The position numbers were made by a program, and so were the translations under genes. From Scandinavium manionii (lineage in GTDB: Bacteria; Pseudomonadota; Gammaproteobacteria; Enterobacterales; Enterobacteriaceae): a stretch of 64,000 nucleotides of DNA. Below the pieces are notes generated by a model. The model was not told the origin of the DNA, made no database searches, and was given only the letters and a program-made list of their open reading frames with translations. The stretch is taken from contig NZ_JALIGC010000037.1 of assembly GCF_024764775.1 (NCBI RefSeq), positions 248,001-312,000 of the forward strand, read 5' to 3'. Positions 33,721-41,922 of the stretch are shown here, in pieces. The number at the start of each line of letters is the position of its first letter. The stretch's first letter is position 1.

Positions 33721-35400
33721 TTACTCCTTCTCAGTCGTATCCGGCAGACGCCAGAAATCAAAAAAGTTAAACCAGTCGAGGGGCGACAGCAGAGCGTAAT
33801 GCTCCAGCCGCTGCGCGTAACGGTCGACGGTATTCTGTAACGCCTGCTGGCGTTCGCCGCGCGGTAACACCAGCGGGTCGGCGAACGGTTCGCAGTGCAC
33901 GTGCAATTTGCCCTGCTGTTTGAGGGCGAAAATCATCAGCACTGGGCATTTCAGCACCGAGGCCAGAATAAATGGCCCCTGCGGGAACGGTGCGGGCGAG
34001 CCCATAAACTCGCTCCAGATAACCCGCCAGTCGCCGCCGCGCTGCGGATTCACCGCAATGCGATCGCCGACGATCGCCACCCATTCACCCCTTTCGAGTT
34101 TCTCTTTCAGCAGCATCGCGGTGTCCGGGCCGATATTGGTGACGGAAATAAGATTGATGCCCGACTGTGGGGCGTTCTCTTCCATCACCTGCTTAAAACG
34201 TTGGGCGTTATCGTTAAACACCAGCGCGTTTATGGTGCGGGTGGAAAGTGCACGACAGGCTTCGACATCGCCCAGATGCGAGGCCAGTAGCAGCTTGCCC
34301 TGCGGCGCGGACATATCCAGCGCCTCCTGTGCGCCGGGTGCAAACACGATATCGCGGCCCGGTTTTAGTTCTCCGCGCCAGCTGGCGATCTTGTCGAGGA
34401 GAGCATGGCCGAAGCCCATAAAATGCTGGAAGCTATTAAAGCGTTCCGGCTGCGGCAGATTGCGCGCTGAAAGCTCGTGTTTGGCGCGGACAATCCACTG
34501 CTGTGAGGCGCGTCGCGGTTCGCGGGCGGTCAGCCAGAAAACGGCAATCACCGGCCACAGCAGTAGCGAAAATGCGCCGCGCCCGAACGTTTTCCACACC
34601 CAGATCATCAGCCGCATCCCCCACAGGCCTTTGGCCTCCGGCTGTTTCGCCCAATGTTGGCGACGGCGGCGGAAAAGCAGGGACGGAATGCGCGGCAACA
34701 TGCCGAAGAACAAGCGGGTGTGCATCCACGAGATGCGCAGATTGTCTTTCAGGGCGTCGAAATGGGACAGGCCGTCCTGCGGATAGGTCACGCGGGTCGG
34801 CACAAAATAGCTGGTGTTGCCCTGCCAGTAGAGACGCACCATCACTTCGGTGTCGAAGTCCATGCGTTTGCCGAGCGCTACCTGCTTCGCGAGTTGCAGC
34901 GTCGGTTCAATCGGATACACGCGAAAGCCGCACATGCTGTCTTTGAGCTGGAGAGACAACGTCTCAATCCACACCCAGACGTGGGTGACGTAGCGTCCGT
35001 ATAAGCGTGAACGCGGGACGGAATCGTCATAAATCGGTCGCCCGGAAATGAGCGCGTCGGGGTGTTTTTCGGCGAGAGACAGCAGCCCGGGAATGTCTTC
35101 GATGGCGTGCTGACCGTCGGCGTCCACCTGCACCGCGTGGCTAAAGCCTGCGCGCTGCGCTTCTTCCAGACCACGAATCACCGCCGCCCCTTTGCCTGAA
35201 TTTTCCGCCAGGCGTACCAGCGTCAGGTGTTCGTGCGTTTCTGCCAGCGCGTTGAGCGCCTCGCGGGTGGCGTCATCGCTGCCGTCATCTACCACAATGC
35301 ATGGCATCGCAAACGCAGACAGCCGGTCGAGCACGCTCGCCATCATCGCGCCGTGGTTGTAGCAGGGGATCAGAATGCAGGGCGAGAAAGCTACTGACAT
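33721..35400 (-). CDS. apeJ: APE bifunctional glycosyltransferase-acyltransferase
   Basis: 559 residues in two domains. The N-terminal GT2 part (about 1-230; ILIPCYNHG, VVDDGSDDAT, VQVDADGQHA) is joined to a C-terminal LPLAT/HtrB-type acyltransferase (about 300-559; LLASHLGDVEACR with the HxxxxE-like motif). It presumably builds the glycolipid anchor or attaches the polyene to it, explaining why APEs stay in the membrane. No third function visible. It overlaps apeI by 10 nt. Confidence 0.86.
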   Translation of the reverse strand: MSVAFSPCILIPCYNHGAMMASVLDRLSAFAMPCIVVDDGSDDATREALNALAETHEHLTLVRLAENSGKGAAVIRGLEEAQRAGFSHAVQVDADGQHAIEDIPGLLSLAEKHPDALISGRPIYDDSVPRSRLYGRYVTHVWVWIETLSLQLKDSMCGFRVYPIEPTLQLAKQVALGKRMDFDTEVMVRLYWQGNTSYFVPTRVTYPQDGLSHFDALKDNLRISWMHTRLFFGMLPRIPSLLFRRRRQHWAKQPEAKGLWGMRLMIWVWKTFGRGAFSLLLWPVIAVFWLTAREPRRASQQWIVRAKHELSARNLPQPERFNSFQHFMGFGHALLDKIASWRGELKPGRDIVFAPGAQEALDMSAPQGKLLLASHLGDVEACRALSTRTINALVFNDNAQRFKQVMEENAPQSGINLISVTNIGPDTAMLLKEKLERGEWVAIVGDRIAVNPQRGGDWRVIWSEFMGSPAPFPQGPFILASVLKCPVLMIFALKQQGKLHVHCEPFADPLVLPRGERQQALQNTVDRYAQRLEHYALLSPLDWFNFFDFWRLPDTTEKE

Positions 35401-35744
35401 AACCGGATCTTGCCGCTGCTGGCGGTGTGGCGCGCCTCGCCGTCGTGGCGTTGGTAGCTGAACGCCAGTAGCTGTTTGTCAGCCTGCCAGCTCATTTCCA
35501 GCGTGACCGTGGTTTCTGGCAACAGCGGGGCCTGAAACTTCACGTTCTGGATGCTGTGAAAACGATAACCGGGGGCCAGCAGGGTGGTGGCGTAGTGCAT
35601 TACCCAGTCAAGCTGCGCCACGCCGGGCAGCAGCGGCTGTACGTCGAAGTGGCCCTGAAACCAGAACAGTTCCGGGTCGAGGTGCAAAATGATCGACAGC
35701 GCCTGCGGTTGTGTCTGCTGGCGTTCAATTTCACGAGGTTTCAT
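35391..35744 (-). CDS. apeI: APE dehydratase (ApeI-like)
   Basis: 117-residue hotdog protein starting at ATG 35744, which overlaps the apeH stop (ATGA) behind AGGAG; the frame upstream lies inside apeH. FQGHFDVQPLLPGVAQLDWV carries the FabZ-type catalytic His (HFD...PLLPG). Shorter than FabZ, as usual for ApeI. Described as forming a heterodimer with ApeP. Confidence 0.85.
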   Translation of the reverse strand: MKPREIERQQTQPQALSIILHLDPELFWFQGHFDVQPLLPGVAQLDWVMHYATTLLAPGYRFHSIQNVKFQAPLLPETTVTLEMSWQADKQLLAFSYQRHDGEARHTASSGKIRLCQ

Positions 35745-37093
35745 GAAAATAGCTCCTGCAATTGTGCGTAGACACGCTTGTTCATGCTGTTGACCGGGAT
35801 TTCGTCGAGCACCCGCCAGTAGCGCGGCACGGAAACTGGCTCCAGCCAGGGCAGCAGCGCGCGACGCCAGGCCAGCTCCTGTGCTTTTCCGCCAGTCGCC
35901 TGCCATTGCAGGCGGGCACGTTCGGTGAGCACCAGCACCACGCCAATGCCCTGACGGCCACCGCGTGAAACGGGGAGCGCGGCGGCATCGACAATGCCTT
36001 CCAGCGCCAGCAGGCGTTTTTCCACTTCGCTCAGGGAAACGCGTTTTTCTTCAATTTTAACCACCCGACCGCGACGTCCCGCCAGGCGGAAACCGTCATC
36101 GACCAGTTCGATCATATCGTCGAGCAGCAGGCCTTCGGGGTCATTAAGCAACGGCGAAATCACTCGCCACTCTTCGCCTTCGGCACGCAGCGTCACACTT
36201 GGGAAAAGCTGCCACGATGTGCTGTTATCGATGCGCTGACGCCAGGCCATGATCCCAGTTTCGGTGCTGCCGTAGATTTCATCCGGCCAGACCTTGAACC
36301 ATTCTTGTGTCTCTTTCGCTTCTCGCCACGGCAGCATACCGCCTGCGGAGAGGATCATGTCGACGGGCGGCGGCGTGAGTTTCGCGTCCAGACGCTTGAG
36401 AAACGCCGGGCTGCTGATAAACACGTAGCGATGCTCAGGGTCCAGCGCGCTCAGTTGTTCAGCGTAGTAGAGCATGGCGGCGTGCAGCGGCAGCCCGCAG
36501 GCCATCGGCAAGAAGATACGGAACGTCAGGCCATAAAGATGCTGTGGTACGACTGACGCCACAAACCGGCAGCCTTCGAAGCGCTGTTCGAAACGGGTGT
36601 GCAGCATTCTCGCTTCTTCATCGAGTAGCGCGATGGGCTTGATGATTTTTTTCGGCTGGCCGGTGGAGCCGGAAGTAAAGAGTTCAACAACGCTGTCGGC
36701 GGCGACGGGCGGGAGCGTGATATCACCCGCGTGAGAGGCATTTTCGCCAGCGCTGACGATTATCTGCGGGCCATCGCAATCCAGCTGCGTTTCACTCAGG
36801 ATGCCGTCGAATAAATCCTGCTGTTCGTTCAGTAGCGAGGCGCGGCAGTGGCCAGGGATCACCGGGATTTTCCCCGCATGCAGCGTCGCCAGCAGCGACA
36901 CAATAAACAGATAGCTGTTTTCGAAACACAGCGCCCAGCGCTGACCGGGCTGTGCCTGTAACGACTGCGTCAGCTGCGCGACGTCGTGGCGCAATTCGCC
37001 AAGCTGCCATTGTCGTGACCCAAGCCAGGCAATGCAGGTGTCGTCAGGGCGCGTTGGACTCAGCCACTGTGACAGCGGAAGGGGGTGTTTCAT
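35741..37093 (-). CDS. apeH: APE adenylate-forming acyl-ACP ligase
   Basis: AMP-binding enzyme of 450 residues that should activate the aryl starter (4-hydroxybenzoate-like) and load it on an ACP. The ATG at 37093 (MKHPLPLSQWL) leaves a 2-nt gap after apeG; a longer start at 37132 would overlap apeG. ELFTSGSTGQPKKI is the A3 P-loop, followed by EIYGSTETG (A5) and later RVVKIEEKRVSLSEVEK (A8 region). C-terminal Lys in NSMNKRVYAQ is in the expected position. Confidence 0.88.
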   Translation of the reverse strand: MKHPLPLSQWLSPTRPDDTCIAWLGSRQWQLGELRHDVAQLTQSLQAQPGQRWALCFENSYLFIVSLLATLHAGKIPVIPGHCRASLLNEQQDLFDGILSETQLDCDGPQIIVSAGENASHAGDITLPPVAADSVVELFTSGSTGQPKKIIKPIALLDEEARMLHTRFEQRFEGCRFVASVVPQHLYGLTFRIFLPMACGLPLHAAMLYYAEQLSALDPEHRYVFISSPAFLKRLDAKLTPPPVDMILSAGGMLPWREAKETQEWFKVWPDEIYGSTETGIMAWRQRIDNSTSWQLFPSVTLRAEGEEWRVISPLLNDPEGLLLDDMIELVDDGFRLAGRRGRVVKIEEKRVSLSEVEKRLLALEGIVDAAALPVSRGGRQGIGVVLVLTERARLQWQATGGKAQELAWRRALLPWLEPVSVPRYWRVLDEIPVNSMNKRVYAQLQELFS

Positions 37094-37095
37094 GG

Positions 37096-37671
37096 TTAAT
37101 CTCTTTTCATCAAACGTCTGCGAACCAGCCATTCACCGGTGATCAGGGTGCCCATCAGCAGGTAGGCGATGACGCCGTTCCACGCGGTCCACAGCCGCAT
37201 GTCGCCCTGCAGAGCGGTGAAGAGGGCAATCGATCCGTTCACGATAAAAAACAGGCACCAGATGCGGGTCACCTGACGGGTATAACGCACGCCTGCTGGG
37301 GGCAATTCCGGCTCTCGCAGGCGTGCCAGACGCTCAACCAGCGGCATGTCACTCCACAGCGAGCCGCCGAATACCGCGAGCATCACCGCGTTCACCACCA
37401 CCGGATAGAACAGCAGCAGCTGGTGCGCTTTCAGCAGCGCACTGGCAGCGCACAGGGCAATTCCGGCGAGCGCCACAATTTGGAGCACCCGGCGCATCGG
37501 CCCGGCCTGTTTGCGCACCTGGAACAGACGGAGCACCAGCAGTAGCGCCATCACCGGCAGCAGCCAGTGCAATCCATTATGCGCCAGACCAAAGCCAACC
37601 AGCAGCGGCCAGGCCAGAACAATGGCCCCTGTCGCCAGCCGCATCAGCGGCAGCGAACGTAAGCTTCGCAT
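37096..37671 (-). CDS. apeG: APE-cluster membrane protein (COG4648-like)
   Basis: 191 residues with about five hydrophobic helices and little else (AIVLAWPLLVGFGLAH, WLLPVMALLLVLRLF, LFYPVVVNAVMLAVFGG). By place it is ApeG of APE clusters, a conserved inner-membrane protein without assigned activity. It starts 6 nt after the apeF stop. It might scaffold the enzymes at the membrane (inference). Confidence 0.8.
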   Translation of the reverse strand: MRSLRSLPLMRLATGAIVLAWPLLVGFGLAHNGLHWLLPVMALLLVLRLFQVRKQAGPMRRVLQIVALAGIALCAASALLKAHQLLLFYPVVVNAVMLAVFGGSLWSDMPLVERLARLREPELPPAGVRYTRQVTRIWCLFFIVNGSIALFTALQGDMRLWTAWNGVIAYLLMGTLITGEWLVRRRLMKRD

Positions 37672-37676
37672 CTGAA

Positions 37677-37928
37677 TTATTCGTCGTGCAGCAGACGGCT
37701 TACGGCATCGACGACATCCTGTACGGTGCGGACCGATTTGAATTCTTCAGGCTTAATTTTCTTTCCGGTTTTTTTCTGCAGGTGGACCACCATGTCGACG
37801 GCGTCGATGCTGTCCAGCTCCAGGTCTTCATACAGGCGGGACTCAGGCGTAATGTCCTGAGGATCGAGTTCAAAGAGTTTGTGCAGAAGCTCGGTCACTT
37901 CCTGATAAATCGTTTCTTGTTCAGTCAT
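37677..37928 (-). CDS. apeF: APE acyl carrier protein (ApeF-like)
   Basis: 83-residue acidic ACP. Phosphopantetheine site Ser40 in LELDSIDAVDMV. It starts 14 nt after the end of apeE. Expected substrate of AcpT. Of the two ACPs it is the one with the more classical DSI-D-VDM helix II and a basic KKTGKKIK segment. Confidence 0.9.
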   Translation of the reverse strand: MTEQETIYQEVTELLHKLFELDPQDITPESRLYEDLELDSIDAVDMVVHLQKKTGKKIKPEEFKSVRTVQDVVDAVSRLLHDE

Positions 37929-37941
37929 AACGGACTCGTCT

Positions 37942-38202
37942 TCATGCGCGTTGAGCGTTAATAAAGGACGCCAGTGTGGCGACGGAATAGAAATGCTGAC
38001 GCATCTCTTCGCTTTCTGCTGAAAGCACCACGCCGTACTGATTCTTTACCGCCAGTCCCAGTTCGAGTGCATCAATGGAGTCCAGGCCCAGGCCGTCTCC
38101 AAAGAGTGGGGCATCGGTGTCGATATCATCCGCTGACAGCTCATCAAGATTCAGGGTCTGAATGATGAGGTTTTTTATTTCAAGATAGAGGGCTTGCATC
38201 AT
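37942..38202 (-). CDS. apeE: APE acyl carrier protein (ApeE-like)
   Basis: 86-residue ACP with the attachment Ser42 in GLGLDSIDALELGL and strongly acidic helices I-II. AGGAA lies before the double ATG. Encoded directly upstream of the second ACP; two ACPs in tandem are standard in APE clusters. In one described scheme ApeE carries the growing chain, but this cannot be told from sequence. Confidence 0.9.
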   Translation of the reverse strand: MMQALYLEIKNLIIQTLNLDELSADDIDTDAPLFGDGLGLDSIDALELGLAVKNQYGVVLSAESEEMRQHFYSVATLASFINAQRA

Positions 38203-38232
38203 TAATTCCTGCCAAAAATAGTTCTGTCCCGA

Positions 38233-39018
38233 TCAGCTTTCCGGGTTGTTCTGCTGCAATTGAGACAAAAATAGCCGGTTGAGCTGCCGGGCAGCCAGAG
38301 CCGGTTCTTGTAAGTTTGCATCATATAAGTCGGTGATGGCGAGACGCTCGCACACATTCACATCGAATATAGGTTTCACCGGCGGTACATCATACCACTT
38401 GCTCTGTTTGTCGAGCATGCGTTCGCTGCACTGGATCGTCACAATTCGGACATCGCTTGCGCAACGCACGGCGATATTTGCCGCACCGCGCTGGAGCGTC
38501 ATTGGCTCGCCCACGCGTGTGCGGGTGCCTTCCGGAAAAATCAAAATCGTGTCGCCTTTTGCCAGACGCTGCTGGCAGGCGGGCAGCAGGGTGTCGGCCT
38601 GGCTGTTAATCAAATAGTCCGCGCTGCGAATGACGCCGCTCATGCACGGGTTTTTCAGCAGTGCGCTTTTCACCATGCAGTCGGTGTCGGGCATCACCGA
38701 AGCCAGCATCACGTAATCGAGCAGCGACGGGTGATTGGCGATAACCAGACAGCCGCGCTCCTGGCGCAAAATATTTTCGCCGTGAATACGATAGTCCAGC
38801 ACGCCCATGACTTTCGTGACCCATAAAAAGAAACGAAAGCTGGTGGCAATGCTGCGGCGCGCCAGGCTGCGGCGACGGTCTTTATTCCGCACGCACAACA
38901 ATAAAATATTAAACCAGATAAGCGACAACAGCAGCCCGCCGAGGCCAAACAGCGAAAAGCAAAACCCGGTGGCGAAGATGCGCCACAGGCGGTTGAAGCG
39001 GGAACTGACGGTTTTCAT
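38233..39018 (-). CDS. apeD: APE lysophospholipid acyltransferase-like protein
   Basis: 261 residues from ATG 39018 (MKTVSSRFNRLWRIF), overlapping the apeC stop (ATGA) with GGAG in place; an upstream ATG at 39033 adds five residues. One N-terminal membrane helix, then the PlsC/LPLAT signature NHPSLLDY (H-x4-D) and IFPEGTRTR. It probably acylates the lipid part of the APE conjugate. Confidence 0.87.
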   Translation of the reverse strand: MKTVSSRFNRLWRIFATGFCFSLFGLGGLLLSLIWFNILLLCVRNKDRRRSLARRSIATSFRFFLWVTKVMGVLDYRIHGENILRQERGCLVIANHPSLLDYVMLASVMPDTDCMVKSALLKNPCMSGVIRSADYLINSQADTLLPACQQRLAKGDTILIFPEGTRTRVGEPMTLQRGAANIAVRCASDVRIVTIQCSERMLDKQSKWYDVPPVKPIFDVNVCERLAITDLYDANLQEPALAARQLNRLFLSQLQQNNPES

Positions 39019-39737
39019 GCCCGGCTCCAGCACCAGCGGGAGACTTCACCGTCAATGACGAATTCGCGGTCGTGATTCAGATAGTGGCGCAGGAATGTCA
39101 GGCTTTGCGGCAGCGCGTTTTCTGCTTCCGTTCCACCGGATTGTGTGGAGCAGGCGAGACTTGTCCCGGCTTCGAACACCATCGCGCAGGCATAGGCCCA
39201 GGTCGGCATAGCGTCGGGTAAATCCGGGTGATAAAACGCGGGCAGCGCGCCGTCAAAATCAACCATCAGCACGCGCTTATAGCCCGCATGCAACAGGCTG
39301 ATAACTTCGCACAGGCCCTGCTGAAAAGTGTCTTTTCCGGCGGCCAGCGACGATGAAACCACCGGCTGTTGCGCCACGATAGTCAGGTTGCCGACGGCGG
39401 AGTTATGCACCGAGAGCGCGAAATCGGTGGGCGACACGGATTGCTGCGTCGCCAGCGCCTCGAGAATGCGGAAGTTACGTTCGAGTTCGCCGTGACGGCT
39501 GGTGTAGAGCACCGCATCAATGGCGTGTTTGCGTAACATCAACAGCCCGCACTCCACTGCGAGTTTGCTCCCCGAGCTTAAACGGCGCGCGGTCATCATC
39601 GGCAGCGCGGTCAGTTTGGCCTGCGGCGCAGCGGCATCAATGGGCTGGACGTGATTCGCCCACTGAATCCACTGAGCGTCGTCGCTAAGGCCGGGCGCAC
39701 GGGCCTGCCAGTCGATAAGGTTTAATGCAAAATTCAT
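39015..39737 (-). CDS. apeC: APE ketosynthase chain-length factor (ApeC-like)
   Basis: First gene of the APE operon. 240 residues resembling the second half of a thiolase-fold ketosynthase: HNSAVGNLTIVAQQ matches the xNSxxG region. No active-site Cys is present, so it is a chain-length factor partner (with ApeO) rather than a condensing enzyme. The start MNFALNLIDWQARAPG is an ATG at 39737. No methyltransferase genes (apeA/apeB of some clusters) lie before it. Confidence 0.83.
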   Translation of the reverse strand: MNFALNLIDWQARAPGLSDDAQWIQWANHVQPIDAAAPQAKLTALPMMTARRLSSGSKLAVECGLLMLRKHAIDAVLYTSRHGELERNFRILEALATQQSVSPTDFALSVHNSAVGNLTIVAQQPVVSSSLAAGKDTFQQGLCEVISLLHAGYKRVLMVDFDGALPAFYHPDLPDAMPTWAYACAMVFEAGTSLACSTQSGGTEAENALPQSLTFLRHYLNHDREFVIDGEVSRWCWSRA

Positions 39738-39935
39738 CAGTGCGAGCCTGGTCTGTCGATACTCTTTATTCGTTAGAAGACGTTATGCCATTTATTATCG
39801 TTTTGTTCACGCGGCATTTTGCCGTGGGCCGCTATTTGCGCTCATATCCTACAATGTTGTCGGCAGACAGGCGAATATCTGTAAGGCAGAGTAGTCTTGA
39901 TTTTGGTCTATGTTGCGCCGGGGCATAAAACGCAG
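39738..39935 (-). promoter_or_regulatory. Leader/promoter region of the APE operon
   Basis: About 200 bp with no real gene, bounded on the right by the terminator of the lipoprotein gene. The promoter of the 17-gene operon must be here. A TAGGAT -10-like hexamer occurs on the minus strand near 39847-39852, but no good -35 partner, so the exact site is open. Confidence 0.4.
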
Positions 39936-39968
39936 CGGGATATCAGGCCGCTGTGGCCTAATATCCCG
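39936..39968 (-). terminator. Terminator of the lipoprotein gene
   Basis: CGGGATAT-c-AGGCC (39936-39949), loop GCTGT, GGCCT-a-ATATCCCG (39955-39968): 13 pairs with one mismatch. The minus-strand tail CTGCGTTTTAT is T-rich. It begins 9 bp after the stop codon. Confidence 0.8.
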
Positions 39969-39977
39969 AAATAACGA

Positions 39978-40370
39978 TTACTGCTGTACGGCGCTGGAGA
40001 GGCTAATCTGAATATCTTTATCGAGATTATGTACCCAGCGGTTGTAGTTCTTATGAATTTGACCGCCTTCCGCCATCAGATTAGTACTACCGTCATATTT
40101 GATGATGTAGCTGTTGGCAGAATACTGAATCAAAACATTGGCGGTATGGTCACGTGCCTGCTGGCGACCTTTAATCACGCCGGGGCCGGCATCAGTCATA
40201 ATCCACTGGCGGTTGAGTCCCGCTTTTAAGATGGCGTTCCGTACCTGGGCTTCGGTGTGACCGGTGGCTACCGGGCTTTGAACTGTTTCAATCGGAGCGG
40301 TGCGAGAAACGCAGCCCGCCAGAGCACCGACAACGGCGACGGCAGCAAACCATTTCACTAACTTTTTCAT
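39978..40370 (-). CDS. Small lipoprotein of unknown function
   Basis: 130 residues from ATG 40370 with GGAG upstream. The signal peptide MKKLVKWFAAVAVVGALAG is followed by Cys20 (lipobox ALAGC). The mature domain starts with a TEAQVRNAILKAGLNRQWIM helix and ends in a beta-rich segment (TANVLIQYSANSYIIKYD...NRWVHNLDKDIQ). This layout is that of small enterobacterial lipoproteins of about 120 residues that I cannot name. Next residue after Cys is Val, so outer-membrane sorting is possible. It has its own terminator and is not part of the APE operon. Confidence 0.8.
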   Translation of the reverse strand: MKKLVKWFAAVAVVGALAGCVSRTAPIETVQSPVATGHTEAQVRNAILKAGLNRQWIMTDAGPGVIKGRQQARDHTANVLIQYSANSYIIKYDGSTNLMAEGGQIHKNYNRWVHNLDKDIQISLSSAVQQ

Positions 40371-40734
40371 CAATAACTCCATTCAATCTGTGAAGCGATG
40401 CGAGATTAAAGCAAGCATTACCCAAACCCTTTATCAACGAACGCACGTTATTTCCATTACGCGATAACAGGTGTTTTTTTGGTTATTTTGACGTTAAAAA
40501 TGATAAGGGAGTATGTGAGTGGCTGCAACCGGAATATCTGTTAATAGGATGATAAGTATCTGCGTAATTTTAATATTTCGACAATTGGATTTTAATTAGT
40601 GGCCAATTTTAGTTAGGGGGATTATTAATTTCTGCGCGAAGAAAGCGTCAGAACAAAATGCCCGGCGGCGCAATGCATGCCGGGCCCGCGGGATCGGTAG
40701 GCGTGTTCAAGCGCAGCGCCACCGGGCAATGCCA
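40371..40734. other. Intergenic region with a pair of REP units
   Basis: The first 280 bp are AT-rich and hold the lipoprotein gene's promoter region, with no gene seen. REP units follow at 40660-40686 (CCCGGCGGCG...GCCGGGC) and 40696-40732 (GGTAGGCGTG...CACCGGGC), a BIME-like pair just after the yhhT stop. Confidence 0.7.
40660..40732. repeat. REP pair (BIME-like)
   Basis: Two REP-type palindromes in tandem, TGCCCGGCGGCGCAATGCAT and the inverse-type GCGCAGCGCCACCGGGCAAT, directly downstream of yhhT. Confidence 0.7.
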
Positions 40735-41784
40735 TTAACCCGGCAATCGGCTCTTTGGACGCCCCGGCCCCAACAAAATCGCCAGCTTACTGCCGCCTTT
40801 GGTGGTTTCCATCCAGATTTTACACACGCTGGTGAGCGGTACTGAGAGCAGCATCCCGACCGGGCCGAGCAGCCAGCCCCAGACCAATAATGATAAGAAC
40901 ACCACTAACGTCGACATGCCCAGACGATGGCCCATCATTCGCGGTTCAACCATATTTCCCAGCACCATATGTACTGCCAGGAACAGCCCGCCGACCAGCA
41001 GCCCCTCATACCAGCCGTTAAACAGGAACGCCTGAATCATTGGCGGAATGGCGGAAATCACCGACCCGATGTTGGGCACGTAGTTCAACAGGAACGCCAG
41101 TACGCCCCACATCAGCGCAAACTGCACGTCGAGCAACAGCAAACCGAGCCAGACAATCACCCCGGTCCACAGGCTGATCAGCGTTTTCAGCGCCAGATAG
41201 TGCGACACCCCTTTCAGGGCGCGGTGCAACCCGGCGATATGGATTTGCGGATTCACCAGGGCGAAACGCAGTTTGTACGGGACGTGGCGCACTTCGAACA
41301 GCATAAACACCACCGTCATCATCAGCAGCACGATGCTTGCCATGGCCCCGGAAAATTGGGTCATCATGGTGGTGGCGAAGGCGACCATTTTATCGGAATC
41401 AACGCGTTGCAGCATACGCTCCGGCGACATGTGCATGTGTAAAAACGGCATCGAGTCCTGTAAGGCAAGCAGCTTGTGGGTCAGTTCTTTGTTGTACTTC
41501 GGCAGCATGGCGACAAATTCGCTGGTGGATGCCGCCAGAACGGCAACCAGCGCGGTGAGTACGCATAGCATCGCAAAGACCACAATCGCGATCGACAGCG
41601 GTCGTGAGACGCCGCGACGGATAAACCAGGTCACCAGTGGATTGAGAACGATGGCGAAAAACAGGGCCAGTAAAAGTTGGACAATAATGTCGGCGGCGGC
41701 ATGGATCCCTGCCAGGATGACAACCAACGACGCCAGTTTGAGAAGTATGTGTAAACCCGCTTTATCAGCGGCCAGTGTGGTCAT
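40735..41784 (-). CDS. yhhT: AI-2E/PerM family transporter YhhT
   Basis: Inner-membrane protein of the AI-2 exporter superfamily. Start ATG 41784 (MTTLAADKAGLHILLKLASL) behind AAGGAAA gives 349 residues, the E. coli length. About seven or eight helices, a soluble part at 90-150, and the conserved C-terminus KIWMETTKGGSKLAILLGPGRPKSRLPG-like end. The cargo is unknown in E. coli. In E. coli yhhS follows; here dcrB is the direct neighbour. Confidence 0.93.
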   Translation of the reverse strand: MTTLAADKAGLHILLKLASLVVILAGIHAAADIIVQLLLALFFAIVLNPLVTWFIRRGVSRPLSIAIVVFAMLCVLTALVAVLAASTSEFVAMLPKYNKELTHKLLALQDSMPFLHMHMSPERMLQRVDSDKMVAFATTMMTQFSGAMASIVLLMMTVVFMLFEVRHVPYKLRFALVNPQIHIAGLHRALKGVSHYLALKTLISLWTGVIVWLGLLLLDVQFALMWGVLAFLLNYVPNIGSVISAIPPMIQAFLFNGWYEGLLVGGLFLAVHMVLGNMVEPRMMGHRLGMSTLVVFLSLLVWGWLLGPVGMLLSVPLTSVCKIWMETTKGGSKLAILLGPGRPKSRLPG

Positions 41785-41871
41785 GGCAATTTCCTTATGA
41801 GCTATGCCATTAAGTGTAGTGCGTCCCGCTGGGCTGACTATCGGAAAGAAGGACGATAGCCCGCCCAAAAC

Positions 41872-41902
41872 AAAAAAAGCCCCCGGTCGCGAAACCAGGG
41901 GC
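41872..41902 (-). terminator. Terminator of dcrB
   Basis: GCCCC-c-GGT (41879-41887), loop CGCGAA, ACC-a-GGGGC (41894-41902), with AAAAAAA to its left that reads as a T-run on the minus strand, 20 bp past the dcrB stop. Confidence 0.88.
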
Positions 41903-41922
41903 CGTGTCGTCAGCAGACTAAC

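Noticed and set aside
39725..39928. 67-codon plus-strand frame overlapping the start of apeC
   Set aside because: It overlaps the apeC start region antisense and lies in the operon leader; composition is unlike a gene.
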